64,000 nt of DNA from positions 1 through 64,000 of the forward strand of contig SVDM01000001.1 of NCBI GenBank assembly GCA_015058015.1, given 5' to 3'. Positions 24,958 through 33,159 of this stretch are shown in pieces. A program made the position numbers and the translations under genes. The notes beneath the pieces were generated by a model. It was not told where the DNA came from, searched no databases, and saw only the letters and a program-made list of their open reading frames with translations. Source of the stretch: Lachnospiraceae bacterium. Its GTDB lineage: Bacteria > Bacillota > Clostridia > Lachnospirales > Lachnospiraceae. Every line of letters begins with the position of its first letter. The first letter of the stretch is position 1.

Positions 24958-25605
24958 ATGAGTTATATCGAATATGACAAGAAAGCAATGTATAAGCTAT
25001 CATATGGCTTGTTTGTTTGCACAGCGGTACAGGGCGATAAGAAGAACGGCTGTATAACCAACACGGTAATACAGGTGGCTTCAGAGCCAAATCAGTTGTC
25101 CGTAGCCATTAATAAGGCGAACTTCACCCATGACATGATAAAAGAGACGGGACTGTGTAATGTCTCGGTAATAAGCCAGGAAGCGGACTTTGAACTCTTT
25201 AAACACTTCGGTTTCCAGTCCGGTAAGGACGTAGACAAGTTTGATTCGAGTTTCTCATCAGAGAAATATGCTATGGCTGAGAATGGCATTCCATACATCA
25301 CAGCCGGCACCAATGCATACTTTTCATTAAAGGTAGACCGAACGGTAGATCTGGGTTCACACACCCTCTTTATCTGCCAACCCGACTTTATGACAGTGCT
25401 ATCAGATGCACCATCCTGTACCTACGAATACTACCAGAACAACATTAAGCCAAAGCCTGAAAAGGTGGGCACAGCTCCCACCGGTCAGACCATCTGGCGC
25501 TGCCGAATTTGTGGCTATGAGTGGGTAGGGGAGGAACTCCCTGATGATTTCATCTGTCCGGTGTGCAAGCACCCAAAGGCGGATTTTGAGAAGATAGTCA
25601 TGTGA
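24958..25605 (+). CDS. Flavin reductase (flavoredoxin-like) fused to rubredoxin
   Basis: 215 residues. Residues 1-155 are an FMN-binding flavin-reductase domain of the flavoredoxin type (LSYGLFVCTA, CITNTVIQVASEP, AINKANFTHDMI, FSLKVD). The C-terminal 45 residues are a rubredoxin: WRCRICGYEW and FICPVCKHP give the four iron-binding Cys. Such fusions pass electrons from NAD(P)H to superoxide reductase or related proteins, which fits the desulfoferrodoxin gene just upstream. GGGGG six bases before the ATG is the ribosome site. Confidence 0.9.
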   Translation: MSYIEYDKKAMYKLSYGLFVCTAVQGDKKNGCITNTVIQVASEPNQLSVAINKANFTHDMIKETGLCNVSVISQEADFELFKHFGFQSGKDVDKFDSSFSSEKYAMAENGIPYITAGTNAYFSLKVDRTVDLGSHTLFICQPDFMTVLSDAPSCTYEYYQNNIKPKPEKVGTAPTGQTIWRCRICGYEWVGEELPDDFICPVCKHPKADFEKIVM

Positions 25606-25621
25606 TCATATAACGATAAAT

Positions 25622-25658
25622 AATTACGTATCCGTAAAACAATTACGGATACGTAATT
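25622..25658. repeat. Perfect 16-bp palindrome (AATTACGTATCCGTAA)
   Basis: Two perfectly complementary 16-base arms around AACAA. The right arm runs into the -35 box of the following promoter, so it can act as an operator as well as a terminator for the preceding gene (no clear T-run follows). It marks the boundary between the redox genes and the variable region. Confidence 0.75.
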
Positions 25659-25685
25659 GACTTTCGGGATGCTGCGTGGTATTAT
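25657..25685 (+). promoter_or_regulatory. Promoter of the AAA ATPase gene
   Basis: TTGACT (25657-25662), 17 bases, TATTAT (25680-25685), then GGGAGG and the ATG at 25717. The -35 overlaps the palindrome, suggesting repression by a protein bound there (inference). Confidence 0.6.
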
Positions 25686-25716
25686 CAAAGTATCTATAAC
25701 CAGGGAGGAATTCAAT

Positions 25717-26829
25717 ATGCTAAAAAGACTTGAGGTTGAGAACTATAAAGGGTTTTCTAAGCGTGTGGTATGGGATTTGTCCGCACGTGATTATTCCTAT
25801 AATAGAATGATTGTAAAAAATGGTATCGTCAATAAATCTATAATCTATGGAAAGAATGGAATTGGCAAATCCTCATTGGGATTAGCATTGTTTGATATAA
25901 CCTTTCATTTGACAGATAAGAATAGAATTGCATTGAACTACCTTTTGAATTATAAAAACCTTACGGCTTTAGAAAACGATGTTTCTTTCAAGTATGTATT
26001 TCAGTTTGGAAATGATGAGATAGAATACGATTACCGTAAACAGGATCAGGATAATCTTTTATGGGAAAAGCTAACGATTAATGGAAAACTAATGCTGGAT
26101 TATGATTATTTTGATGAAAATAATCAGTATATTAATGATGAGCTGCAAAACGGACTAAATATTGAACTGTTAGACAATAAACTATCTGTTTTAAAATATA
26201 TTTATCGAAATACTCCGACAAACACGGTTCCTGCTTTAACGGATATGATGGTATTCTGTGAAAATATGCTTTGGTATCGTTCTTTGTCTGAGGGAAATGT
26301 TTATGCAGGGTTTACAAACGGTTCAACGAATCTAATTGAGATGCTATATCAAAGTGGAAAGTTAAAAGAGTTTCAGAAGTTCTTAAAAGAAAACGGTCTA
26401 AATTACAATCTAAAGTTTGAATCAATAAACGGTATACATGAGTTGTTTGCTGTATTTAAGGATGGCGAAAAGGAGAATAAAACGCCTTTTATGTCAATAG
26501 CATCAACAGGAACTAGGGCATTGTTTTTATTCTTTACATGGAAAATAATGGCATTTAATCAAATTTCTTTCTTGTTTATAGATGAATTTGATGCATTCTT
26601 CCATTTTGAGGCATCTGAAGTAATAATCAAAACACTGAATAAGATGGATGGCTTTCAATCGGCAGTAACGACTCATAATACATCTTTAATGACGAATACT
26701 TTGACTCGTCCTGATTGCTGCTATGTTATGACTGATAATAAAATATCCAGTCTGTGCAAAGCGACAGATAGGGAATTGAGAGAAGGGCATAATCTTGAAA
26801 AATTGTATAAAGGCGGAGAATTCGTATGA
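25717..26829 (+). CDS. AAA15-type ATPase of an AbiL-like defence pair
   Basis: 370 residues after GGGAGG. N-terminal LKRLEVENYKGF, Walker A YGKNGIGKSS near residue 48, later SIASTGTRALFLF (signature-like) and Walker B FLFIDEFDAFFHF with a following TTHNTSL, the layout of COG1106/AAA15 ATPases. These usually pair with a TOPRIM/RloB-like protein in abortive-infection systems (AbiL, PARIS-like). The partner gene overlaps by four bases (ATGA) but is broken here, so this ATPase is probably orphaned. Confidence 0.85.
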   Translation: MLKRLEVENYKGFSKRVVWDLSARDYSYNRMIVKNGIVNKSIIYGKNGIGKSSLGLALFDITFHLTDKNRIALNYLLNYKNLTALENDVSFKYVFQFGNDEIEYDYRKQDQDNLLWEKLTINGKLMLDYDYFDENNQYINDELQNGLNIELLDNKLSVLKYIYRNTPTNTVPALTDMMVFCENMLWYRSLSEGNVYAGFTNGSTNLIEMLYQSGKLKEFQKFLKENGLNYNLKFESINGIHELFAVFKDGEKENKTPFMSIASTGTRALFLFFTWKIMAFNQISFLFIDEFDAFFHFEASEVIIKTLNKMDGFQSAVTTHNTSLMTNTLTRPDCCYVMTDNKISSLCKATDRELREGHNLEKLYKGGEFV

Positions 26830-27237
26830 CAGACCGCAAAGCTAAGATTCTAATCCTTGTAGAAGGACAAAAAACGGACTTGAGGCTTATGCAATTTCTG
26901 CTTGATATGTACGGAATTAGTGAGAGGCATGAGATTGTCTCATATAATACTAATCTGTATGTATTGTATAATGCTTTGTTTGAAAGTGGAGATTCTGAAG
27001 CCTTGGATCTGCTGCAGGTACTCAAGGAAAGAGAAAATGACCCCGAAAGAAGAGTGCAGCCGGGTGATACTTCAGAATATAGAAAAAGCAAAGTGGATGA
27101 CTTCAGACGATGATATTGTGGCAAATGAAATATTTAAGGTCCAGGCAGAGAAGATTCGATCAGAGAGGCTGCTATATGTATTAAGTACTTGCGGGTTTTA
27201 TATAGTAGATTATAATTCTGCGTTGATTAATCAGTAG
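26826..27237 (+). pseudogene. Broken RloB/AbiLii-like partner of the ATPase (internal deletion)
   Basis: The N-terminal part (KILILVEGQKTDLRLMQFLL to VLKERENDPE) matches the start of RloB/AbiLii-type TOPRIM-like proteins. The expected C-terminal part (ECSRVILQNIEKA ... LLYVLSTCGFYIVDYN) follows almost at once but in another frame, from about 27045 onward. The middle, with the metal-binding acidic residues, is missing. The deletion joined two ends and shifted the frame, giving a 95-residue truncated product. Confidence 0.75.
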
Positions 27238-27278
27238 ATTTGAAAAAGTGGATTTTAAGAAGATTGTGGGGTAAATGT

Positions 27279-28229
27279 ATGTGCACAGCAATTAGATTTA
27301 GTGACAACAAAGGCAATATGTATTTCGGAAGAAACTTAGATTGGTCCGTAGGCTACGGCCAAAGAATCGTGATAGCCGGCAAAGGCTTCGAGCTTGATTC
27401 AGCCTTTTGCGGAAAGATAATATCCAAGCATGCAATAATCGGCATGGGAATAGTGGAAGAGGACATTCCCTTGTACTTCGATTGCGGCAACGATGCGGGT
27501 CTTGCAATAGCAGGCCTCAACTTCCCAAGATATGCAGAATATGAAAAGAGTGAGGTGCCAGGTAAGACTTGTATTGCTGCTTATGAGTTCCCTCTGTGGG
27601 TTGCAATGAACTTCGCAAGTGTAGACGAAGCAGAGGCAGCTCTAAAAGACGTTGCCATAGTTGCAAAACCAATCAATGACAAGTATCCGGTGTCAATGCT
27701 TCATTGGATAATCGGTGATGCAAAAAGGAGCATTGTAGTAGAGTACACAGCCAAGGGAATGGAAGTCTTCAACAACGACATTGACGTCCTTACCAATCAG
27801 CCCGGCTTTATGTGGCACCGCGAAAACCTTAGAAACTACATGAATGTACAAAGCGACATGCCTGAAGCTGTAGAATGGGGTGAGACGAACATTAAACCTT
27901 TCGGAGCCGGAGCTATGATGCGAGGCATCCCGGGAGATTGTTATTCAACGTCAAGATTTATTCGAGTGGCTTATCTCAATTCTCATTATCCAACCAAGGA
28001 TACCGAGGAAGAGAATGTATCAAGGATGTTTCATACATTGGCCGGAGTGGCTTTTGTAGAAGGTGCGGCGGCGATGTACGATGGACAGTTTGAAAAGACC
28101 ATATATACAGGCGGGTTCTCGTCAAGGACGAATACGTATTATTACAATACATATGAGGATTTCAGCATTAAAAGCATATGTCTAGACGACTATGTGAATA
28201 AAACACAGAACGCTTATTTAGAAATTTGA
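27279..28229 (+). CDS. Choloylglycine (bile-salt) hydrolase family enzyme, copy 1
   Basis: 316 residues when started at the ATG directly before TGC, which puts the Ntn nucleophile at Cys2 (MCTAIRF). Other family residues are present: GRNLDW (Arg18, Asp21), AGLNFPRYAEY (Asn around 82), VLTNQPGF (Asn around 175), STSRF (Arg around 228). The family cleaves linear amides such as conjugated bile salts or penicillin V; the real substrate is unknown. A second copy about 90% identical by eye lies at 34132, including the bases before the start. No signal peptide. Confidence 0.88.
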   Translation: MCTAIRFSDNKGNMYFGRNLDWSVGYGQRIVIAGKGFELDSAFCGKIISKHAIIGMGIVEEDIPLYFDCGNDAGLAIAGLNFPRYAEYEKSEVPGKTCIAAYEFPLWVAMNFASVDEAEAALKDVAIVAKPINDKYPVSMLHWIIGDAKRSIVVEYTAKGMEVFNNDIDVLTNQPGFMWHRENLRNYMNVQSDMPEAVEWGETNIKPFGAGAMMRGIPGDCYSTSRFIRVAYLNSHYPTKDTEEENVSRMFHTLAGVAFVEGAAAMYDGQFEKTIYTGGFSSRTNTYYYNTYEDFSIKSICLDDYVNKTQNAYLEI

Positions 28230-28255
28230 TTGGTGCAAACCATTGAAAATATAGG

Positions 28256-28285
28256 TTGACAATCTTATGAGAAAAAATGTACTAT
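28256..28285 (+). promoter_or_regulatory. Promoter of the attenuator-like RNA
   Basis: TTGACA (28256-28261), 18 bases, TACTAT (28280-28285), immediately upstream of the structured RNA. Confidence 0.6.
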
Positions 28286-28291
28286 GATTGT

Positions 28292-28359
28292 AGTGAACGT
28301 GCTACGGAAGCTTGTGAGGCCCGTAGCCAAAAGGGGTTCCTACGGGAGCCTCTTTTTTT
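28292..28359 (+). ncRNA. Attenuator-like RNA with mutually exclusive hairpins, no downstream gene
   Basis: Three related arms occur: GCTACGG (28301-28307), GAGGCCCGTAGC (28316-28327) and CTACGGGAGCCTC (28340-28352), the last followed by seven T. The second arm can pair with the first (a 7-bp stem) or with the third (a terminator of about 11 bp with two single-base bulges). That is the layout of a riboswitch or attenuator. Only a GAAGGAG and a few codons follow, so either this is a free small RNA or its regulated gene was lost. I do not recognise a known riboswitch class. Confidence 0.6.
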
Positions 28360-28392
28360 GAAGGAGTAAGATATTGATAAGCCTAAATTATA

Positions 28393-28427
28393 GCGACTAA
28401 TCTAAAGTCCGATTTTAGATTAGTCGC
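28393..28427. repeat. Palindromic hairpin repeat, copy 2
   Basis: GCGACTAATCTAAA and TTTAGATTAGTCGC form a perfect 14-bp stem. Nearly the same palindrome is at 78-112 beside the group II intron. TCTTTC follows, which would make only a weak terminator. It lies just left of the XRE/ImmA/PIN module. Confidence 0.75.
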
Positions 28428-28515
28428 TCTTTCATGTAATCGTATGATAGTACTGAAAAATAGTAACTGAAATTGCGATAATAATACATAATTATTTCAA
28501 AAAGTAACCAAATTA

Positions 28516-28545
28516 TTGACCTCTTGTCTAGACAAGGTGTATACT
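28516..28545 (+). promoter_or_regulatory. Promoter with internal operator for the XRE/ImmA/PIN module
   Basis: TTGACC (28516-28521), 18 bases, TATACT (28540-28545). The spacer holds the perfect 14-bp palindrome CTTGTCTAGACAAG (28523-28536), a likely binding site for the XRE repressor encoded next, giving autoregulation. Confidence 0.75.
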
Positions 28546-28584
28546 ACAAGTGTAATAGTGTATGTACTTGGGGAGGATAAATTA

Positions 28585-28962
28585 ATGCTTGATATGAACA
28601 TGAATATAGCAGCCAATATATCGGCTATTCTTAAGAAACAGAATAAGAAACAGACGGAACTTGCTAATGCAATAGGAACTAACAAGCAGACAGTTAACAA
28701 GATGCTTAATGGAGCTCGTATGATTAACGCAGTGGAGCTTAATCAGATTGCAGAGTATCTGGGAGTCCGAATGGAGGATTTGACAAGAATTTCCCCGGAA
28801 TACGCGGAAACAGATATTGCGCTGGCATTTATGGGCAAGGTTCAGTCGGATGAAGCAAAACAGGCACTTAAAGTTGCAGATGAGCTCTCAGATATGATTC
28901 TTTTTCATAAAAGAGTTAGAGAGAATGGCAATAATATGATGGAAACTTGGGAGGATGATTGA
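28585..28962 (+). CDS. XRE-family HTH repressor
   Basis: 125 residues from the ATG after GGGGAGG. Residues about 8-62 form an XRE helix-turn-helix (KKQTELANAIGTNKQTVNKMLNGARMINAVELNQIAEYLGV, quoted here in outline only by its ends KKQTELANAIG and IAEYLGV). The C-terminal half is a helical tail that may contact the neighbouring metalloprotease. Its stop overlaps the next start by four bases. With the operator in its own promoter it should repress the module until cleaved or released. Confidence 0.88.
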   Translation: MLDMNMNIAANISAILKKQNKKQTELANAIGTNKQTVNKMLNGARMINAVELNQIAEYLGVRMEDLTRISPEYAETDIALAFMGKVQSDEAKQALKVADELSDMILFHKRVRENGNNMMETWEDD

Positions 28963-29783
28963 TGGGAGATATACTGGACGAAAGCCTGTTTAGTAAGCAA
29001 CCTAAACGGTTTGATGAAACAAATCAAAAGGCGAAATCCTTTGTAGTAAATTTCTGTGGAAGCACAATAATACGTGGTTCCATTTTTGAGGTTGTAACAA
29101 ATTATGCAAGAGTTAAGGAATTGCCATTAGAGATTCTTCGATATCCATTTAAGGACGAGGAGTTGTGGGCATTTACCTTCGTAAAGAAGGGAACAGTATT
29201 TCTCTGTGTAAATTCAGAGCTTTCTTTATGTAAGCAGTTCTTTGCCACAGCCCATGAATTGTATCATATATACTGTTATGCGGAGGATTTGAACGTAGAT
29301 ACCATCACAAAGGGTTCACTTCTTAATTCCAAGACGGTTGATGACAGGGCCGATTCACAAGAAGATCTTGAGGCAAATGCCTTCGCCGGGCTCTTATTGA
29401 TGCCTGATGCTATGCTAGATGAGCAGATTAGAATTTACGGTATCGCCAGAGAACAAATTACTGTAGACGATGTTTTGACGCTGATGGAGCTTTTTGCACT
29501 TCCCTACAAGGCAACAGTTCTTCGCCTCGTTGAAAATGGCATTATAGATGTGACTAGAGCAAGGAATTTGCTCAATGAAGACAAGTGTTACGTTGAAGAA
29601 CGGATGGAGCTTACAGGCAAAGCGAATGTGTGGCAACAAGACAGCAGGGACTTGTCGTATTTTGGAAGCTTGCTGGATGACATGGAATACAACAAAGAGA
29701 ATGATTTGCTGACAACCGGTCGCGAATCATCGGACACAGAATTGTTGGAAAGTATAAGAAAGGGCTTTCAGAGCGAAGGTTAA
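28959..29783 (+). CDS. ImmA/IrrE-family metallopeptidase
   Basis: 274 residues. The zinc motif HELYH in FATAHELYHIYCY and the later acidic region ANAFAGLLLMPDAM are typical of ImmA/IrrE (COG2856) peptidases, which cleave the paired XRE repressor. The C-terminal 70 residues are helical and less conserved. Together with the overlapping XRE gene and the following PIN gene it forms a three-gene switch-and-toxin module. Confidence 0.88.
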   Translation: MMGDILDESLFSKQPKRFDETNQKAKSFVVNFCGSTIIRGSIFEVVTNYARVKELPLEILRYPFKDEELWAFTFVKKGTVFLCVNSELSLCKQFFATAHELYHIYCYAEDLNVDTITKGSLLNSKTVDDRADSQEDLEANAFAGLLLMPDAMLDEQIRIYGIAREQITVDDVLTLMELFALPYKATVLRLVENGIIDVTRARNLLNEDKCYVEERMELTGKANVWQQDSRDLSYFGSLLDDMEYNKENDLLTTGRESSDTELLESIRKGFQSEG

Positions 29784-29792
29784 GGTGAGCAT

Positions 29793-30629
29793 ATGCTAAA
29801 GGAAAAGTATGCTCTTTTAGATACTGATTTTATCTCAAAGACCCATTTGATTCGCAAGGATAATCAGAACACCATGATTGACAGGATACTGGATCTGCCC
29901 GGATATCAATTTTTCTGTCATGAGCAGATACAAAGAGAGATATCAAGGCATGATGCTGTTGAGTCGAATGAGTGGTTAAATAAGAAAATAGCAGAAGAAA
30001 GAATACACTGTCTTTCGGATGAGGATATATTAGACGAGCTGCATGGAATCTACTCAGACTCAGCAGAAGCTATGTATACTAATATGCTTAAAAATGGTTG
30101 TGAAGCATTCAGAAAAGACTACTTAGAGACAAGTTTTCCGGGGCTAACAAATATAGACTTTACGAACACATCAAAGGAGACCTTCTTACAGGTTTTGAGT
30201 AAGGATTGTGCTAACATTGGAGAAGGCAATAACCTGGGAGAGATAAAGAGTTATGTATTATTTCAAATGCTCAGTGTTAAATATGGAGAGCAAGTTTATG
30301 TATTCTGCTCTGACGATAAAGATGCTCGCAAAGGAATCATAAGTCTCGGCGGAGTAAGATGCATAAGCGTTGTATCAGCATTCCCACGTCTTATAAAGGA
30401 CGGAGGGATGTCTGAGGAAGAGATAAGACCATATATTCAGTCGTTCCTTGAAGAACGTCAAAAGAATAATCAAACAACCATAAAAGTTCATGAAAATTCA
30501 AAGGAAGGGCGAATGAAAAAGGTTTCATGTGAGAAAGTTATGGAGGAACTGTTAGAGGGGAAGCTTGAAACTCTCATGAATGGAAACCTTAGATATAATT
30601 GTAAGAATAATAAAATGGAGGGGACATAA
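29793..30629 (+). CDS. PIN-domain-like protein (probable nuclease or toxin)
   Basis: 278 residues. A PIN-like layout is visible: YALLDTDFIS at the N-terminus with the first acidic residue, CHEQIQREIS, a GNNLGEIKS helix with a conserved Glu, and VFCSDDKDARKGI with the closing aspartates. PIN proteins are Mg-dependent RNases. The C-terminal ~60 residues form a charged tail. It follows the ImmA/IrrE gene by 9 bases, so it is probably the effector controlled by the XRE/ImmA pair. Confidence 0.75.
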   Translation: MLKEKYALLDTDFISKTHLIRKDNQNTMIDRILDLPGYQFFCHEQIQREISRHDAVESNEWLNKKIAEERIHCLSDEDILDELHGIYSDSAEAMYTNMLKNGCEAFRKDYLETSFPGLTNIDFTNTSKETFLQVLSKDCANIGEGNNLGEIKSYVLFQMLSVKYGEQVYVFCSDDKDARKGIISLGGVRCISVVSAFPRLIKDGGMSEEEIRPYIQSFLEERQKNNQTTIKVHENSKEGRMKKVSCEKVMEELLEGKLETLMNGNLRYNCKNNKMEGT

Positions 30630-30630
30630 T

Positions 30631-31125
30631 ATGACACGCAGAGAAACTGAGATAACAGATAAAACGGCTATCCAGACTATTCTGGATACATGCAGATACC
30701 TTCACTTAGGTGTATCGACCGACGATATGCCCTATGTAGTGACTCTAAACTATGGCTACGAATGGGATGAGTCTGATGGGCATCTCATATTGTACCTACA
30801 CACTGCCAAGAAGGCCCATTTGCTAAATATCATTGATAAGAATCCGAACTGTGCCTTTTCTATGGAGTGCAACGTAAAGCCCTTCTTTGGGCCAATACCT
30901 TGTCGAAATGGTATGGTCTACGAGAGCATCATGGGCTCCGGCAAGATTACTGTGTTAGATACAACAGAAGAGAAAGCCTATGGGCTCAGACGCATTATGA
31001 AGGCCCAAACCGGAAGTGACGAAGGAAAATTTGATGAGAAACTGGTGTCTATTGTGGGTGTTATGCGTGTGGATGTTAGGGAGATGAAGGCAAAGAAGAG
31101 AGAGTTGCCGGAAGCGTTACGGTAA
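30631..31125 (+). CDS. Pyridoxamine-5'-phosphate-oxidase-fold protein (NimA-like), copy 1
   Basis: 164 residues, starting one base after the PIN stop, behind GGAGGGGAC. MTRRETEITDK, CRYLHLGVSTDDMPYVVTLNYGYEW, LYLHTAKKAHLLNII and FSMECN are typical of the FMN-binding NimA/5-nitroimidazole-reductase-like branch of this fold. Copy 2 at 35173 is closely similar and a deleted third copy lies at 32937. In the second locus the gene sits directly behind the bile-salt-hydrolase-like gene; here the XRE/ImmA/PIN module separates the two. Confidence 0.88.
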   Translation: MTRRETEITDKTAIQTILDTCRYLHLGVSTDDMPYVVTLNYGYEWDESDGHLILYLHTAKKAHLLNIIDKNPNCAFSMECNVKPFFGPIPCRNGMVYESIMGSGKITVLDTTEEKAYGLRRIMKAQTGSDEGKFDEKLVSIVGVMRVDVREMKAKKRELPEALR

Positions 31126-31314
31126 ATGTTGTATCATGTTTAAGCAAATGGACAATGCATAATCGACAGGGTTATTTGCTCAATAACTAATGGGGACAAG
31201 AAATAGTAAGAGTGGAATATTTATACCGTATAGTAATCTCTTGCTACTTTTTACATTTTAGTTTATAGCAACAGAGGGTATACTTGTTTTAGATTATTAT
31301 GGGAGGAAACAGAA

Positions 31315-32493
31315 ATGTCAGCAACAAGAAGAAGGGAAAAAGAAGACAAACCAGTTCTTGCAATCTGTTATGATTTTGATAAAACTCTTTCACCAGATGA
31401 TATGCAGGCACAGGGTTATATCCAATCAGTATATGATGGAGATGTTGCTTCATTTTGGACAGAGTCAAATGGTATGGCAGAAAAGTTTGAGATGGACACA
31501 AACCTTGCTTACATGTACAAGATGGTGGATGAAGCAAGGGGGAGAATCTTACTAACAAAGGATAGTTTAGAAGAATATGGTTCTAGGGTAAAACTCTTTC
31601 CGGGAGTCGAAGATTGGTTTGAACGAATAAGGCAATATGGCAAGCAGAAAGGGGTTATAATTGAGCATTATATTATTTCCTCTGGTCTTAAAGAAATGAT
31701 TCAGGGAACATCTGTCGCAAAGAATGGCGCTTTTGAAAAAGTTTACGCCAGTTCTTTTATGTATGATGATAAGGGTGTTCCAATATGGCCTGCTCAAGTT
31801 GTAAATTATACAAATAAAACGCAATTTCTCTTTCGTATCGAGAAAGGTGTGTTGGATGTGAATGATTCAGGTGTAAATGATTATTTTCCACCGGAAGAAT
31901 ATAGGGTTCCTTTCAGAAATATTGTATATATTGGAGATAGCGATACTGATATTCCATGTATGAAGCTTGTTAATCTGAATGGAGGGCATTCCATTGGAGT
32001 ATATAACAATGATACATTGGATAAATCAAAAGTATTTAAGATGTTTAATGATAATCGTATAAAGTATTTTGCGCCGGCCGATTATACTAAAGGGTCAGAA
32101 CTTGATACTCTTGTAAAGGCAATAATTAATCGTACGGCGTCAAATGAGATATTAGAGAGTATTCACTATGAGTGTAAAGGAGAATGGATAGATAATCGAA
32201 ATGACAGTAAGAAGAGCATTTCGAAGCGTAACAAGATTAATCTGATTATAGCATTGGACGGAAGTGGTAGCTTTGCCACTACCCATAATATTATTGGGGA
32301 TATGTTAGATATAGAGGAGTGGACTAAAGATGAGTGTGAAATGCTGATTGACATTGCATTACAGAATTCGCAAGTTAAGTATATTTTGCATGATAAAGAT
32401 GTATGCATTTTTTACAAATGCATACTTGAAAGCTACGGACAACATAATGAGAAAACAAAGAAAATACAGGAACTATTATCGAATGGTCAATAA
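31315..32493 (+). CDS. HAD-superfamily phosphatase
   Basis: 392 residues after GGGAGG. HAD motifs: CYDFDKTLSP (nucleophile Asp), IISSGLKEMI (motif II Ser), a Lys in the NKTQFLFRIEKG region, and VYIGDSDTDIPCM (acidic motif III). The helical insertion between motifs I and II resembles phosphoserine-phosphatase-type caps. The C-terminal 120 residues are an extra domain without recognised family. Substrate unknown. It is flanked by NimA-like copies, as are the other cargo genes in this stretch. Confidence 0.82.
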   Translation: MSATRRREKEDKPVLAICYDFDKTLSPDDMQAQGYIQSVYDGDVASFWTESNGMAEKFEMDTNLAYMYKMVDEARGRILLTKDSLEEYGSRVKLFPGVEDWFERIRQYGKQKGVIIEHYIISSGLKEMIQGTSVAKNGAFEKVYASSFMYDDKGVPIWPAQVVNYTNKTQFLFRIEKGVLDVNDSGVNDYFPPEEYRVPFRNIVYIGDSDTDIPCMKLVNLNGGHSIGVYNNDTLDKSKVFKMFNDNRIKYFAPADYTKGSELDTLVKAIINRTASNEILESIHYECKGEWIDNRNDSKKSISKRNKINLIIALDGSGSFATTHNIIGDMLDIEEWTKDECEMLIDIALQNSQVKYILHDKDVCIFYKCILESYGQHNEKTKKIQELLSNGQ

Positions 32494-32936
32494 TGTGAGT
32501 CTCAAAACATGTAATATGGATGATGTTGTTACATATGTAAACGTCAATATAAAAATGTAGGACCGACATTTTTATTTTACACTTTACATCTTTCGAAAAG
32601 TATAAAAAAAAATTAGAAATAAATATGTGGCGCATAATAGCAATTATAATGAACTAATACCTGAGTTTGAAATTATAATAAAGACAACATTATAACTAGA
32701 TGAAAGGGAAAAGGTATTGGGACAACATACATGATAGCACTGTTTTACTTCCTAACTAAAGGTCAATTTCCTATTTATGATCAGTTTGCTGATAGAGCGT
32801 TATGGTTTTATGGACATTCCTTCAAGGAAAGAACAGTGTGATGTATGAATTTGAATTAGGAGTGGTTAGTCAAAACTAATTAAAATAGTTGGTGACAGTT
32901 AATCGGGGATATGATTAAACGATGGGAGAACAGGAT
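32494..32936 (+). other. Intergenic stretch with a possible gene fragment
   Basis: No full gene. A 36-codon frame at 32731-32841 contains KGQFPIYDQFADRALWF, which resembles the end of some DNA-glycosylase-like or unknown proteins; it looks like a fragment left by rearrangement. Otherwise nothing was recognised. Confidence 0.4.
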
Positions 32937-33071
32937 ATGACACGCAGATAAACAGAGATTACAGACAGAAGGGTTATTGAGAGTATTCCAGACAAAACTG
33001 AAATGAAATCTCAAGGACTCCTCCGCGTCATGAAAGCGCAGACCGGAAATGACGATATTATTGCGAGATAA
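32937..33071 (+). pseudogene. Internally deleted third NimA-like copy
   Basis: The frame reads MTRR-stop-TEITDRRVIESIPDK and then jumps to LLRVMKAQTGNDD, which equals the start and the near-end of the NimA-like genes at 30631 and 35173. About 90 codons in the middle are missing and codon 5 is a nonsense codon, yet the two ends stay in the same frame. Confidence 0.75.
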
Positions 33072-33159
33072 ACAATACAGTTATATTACTATTTATTCTA
33101 TTAGCTTGGCAAAGGTCATTAATTTAAAAGAGATTAATTGGAAGGAGAAAAATGAAAAT

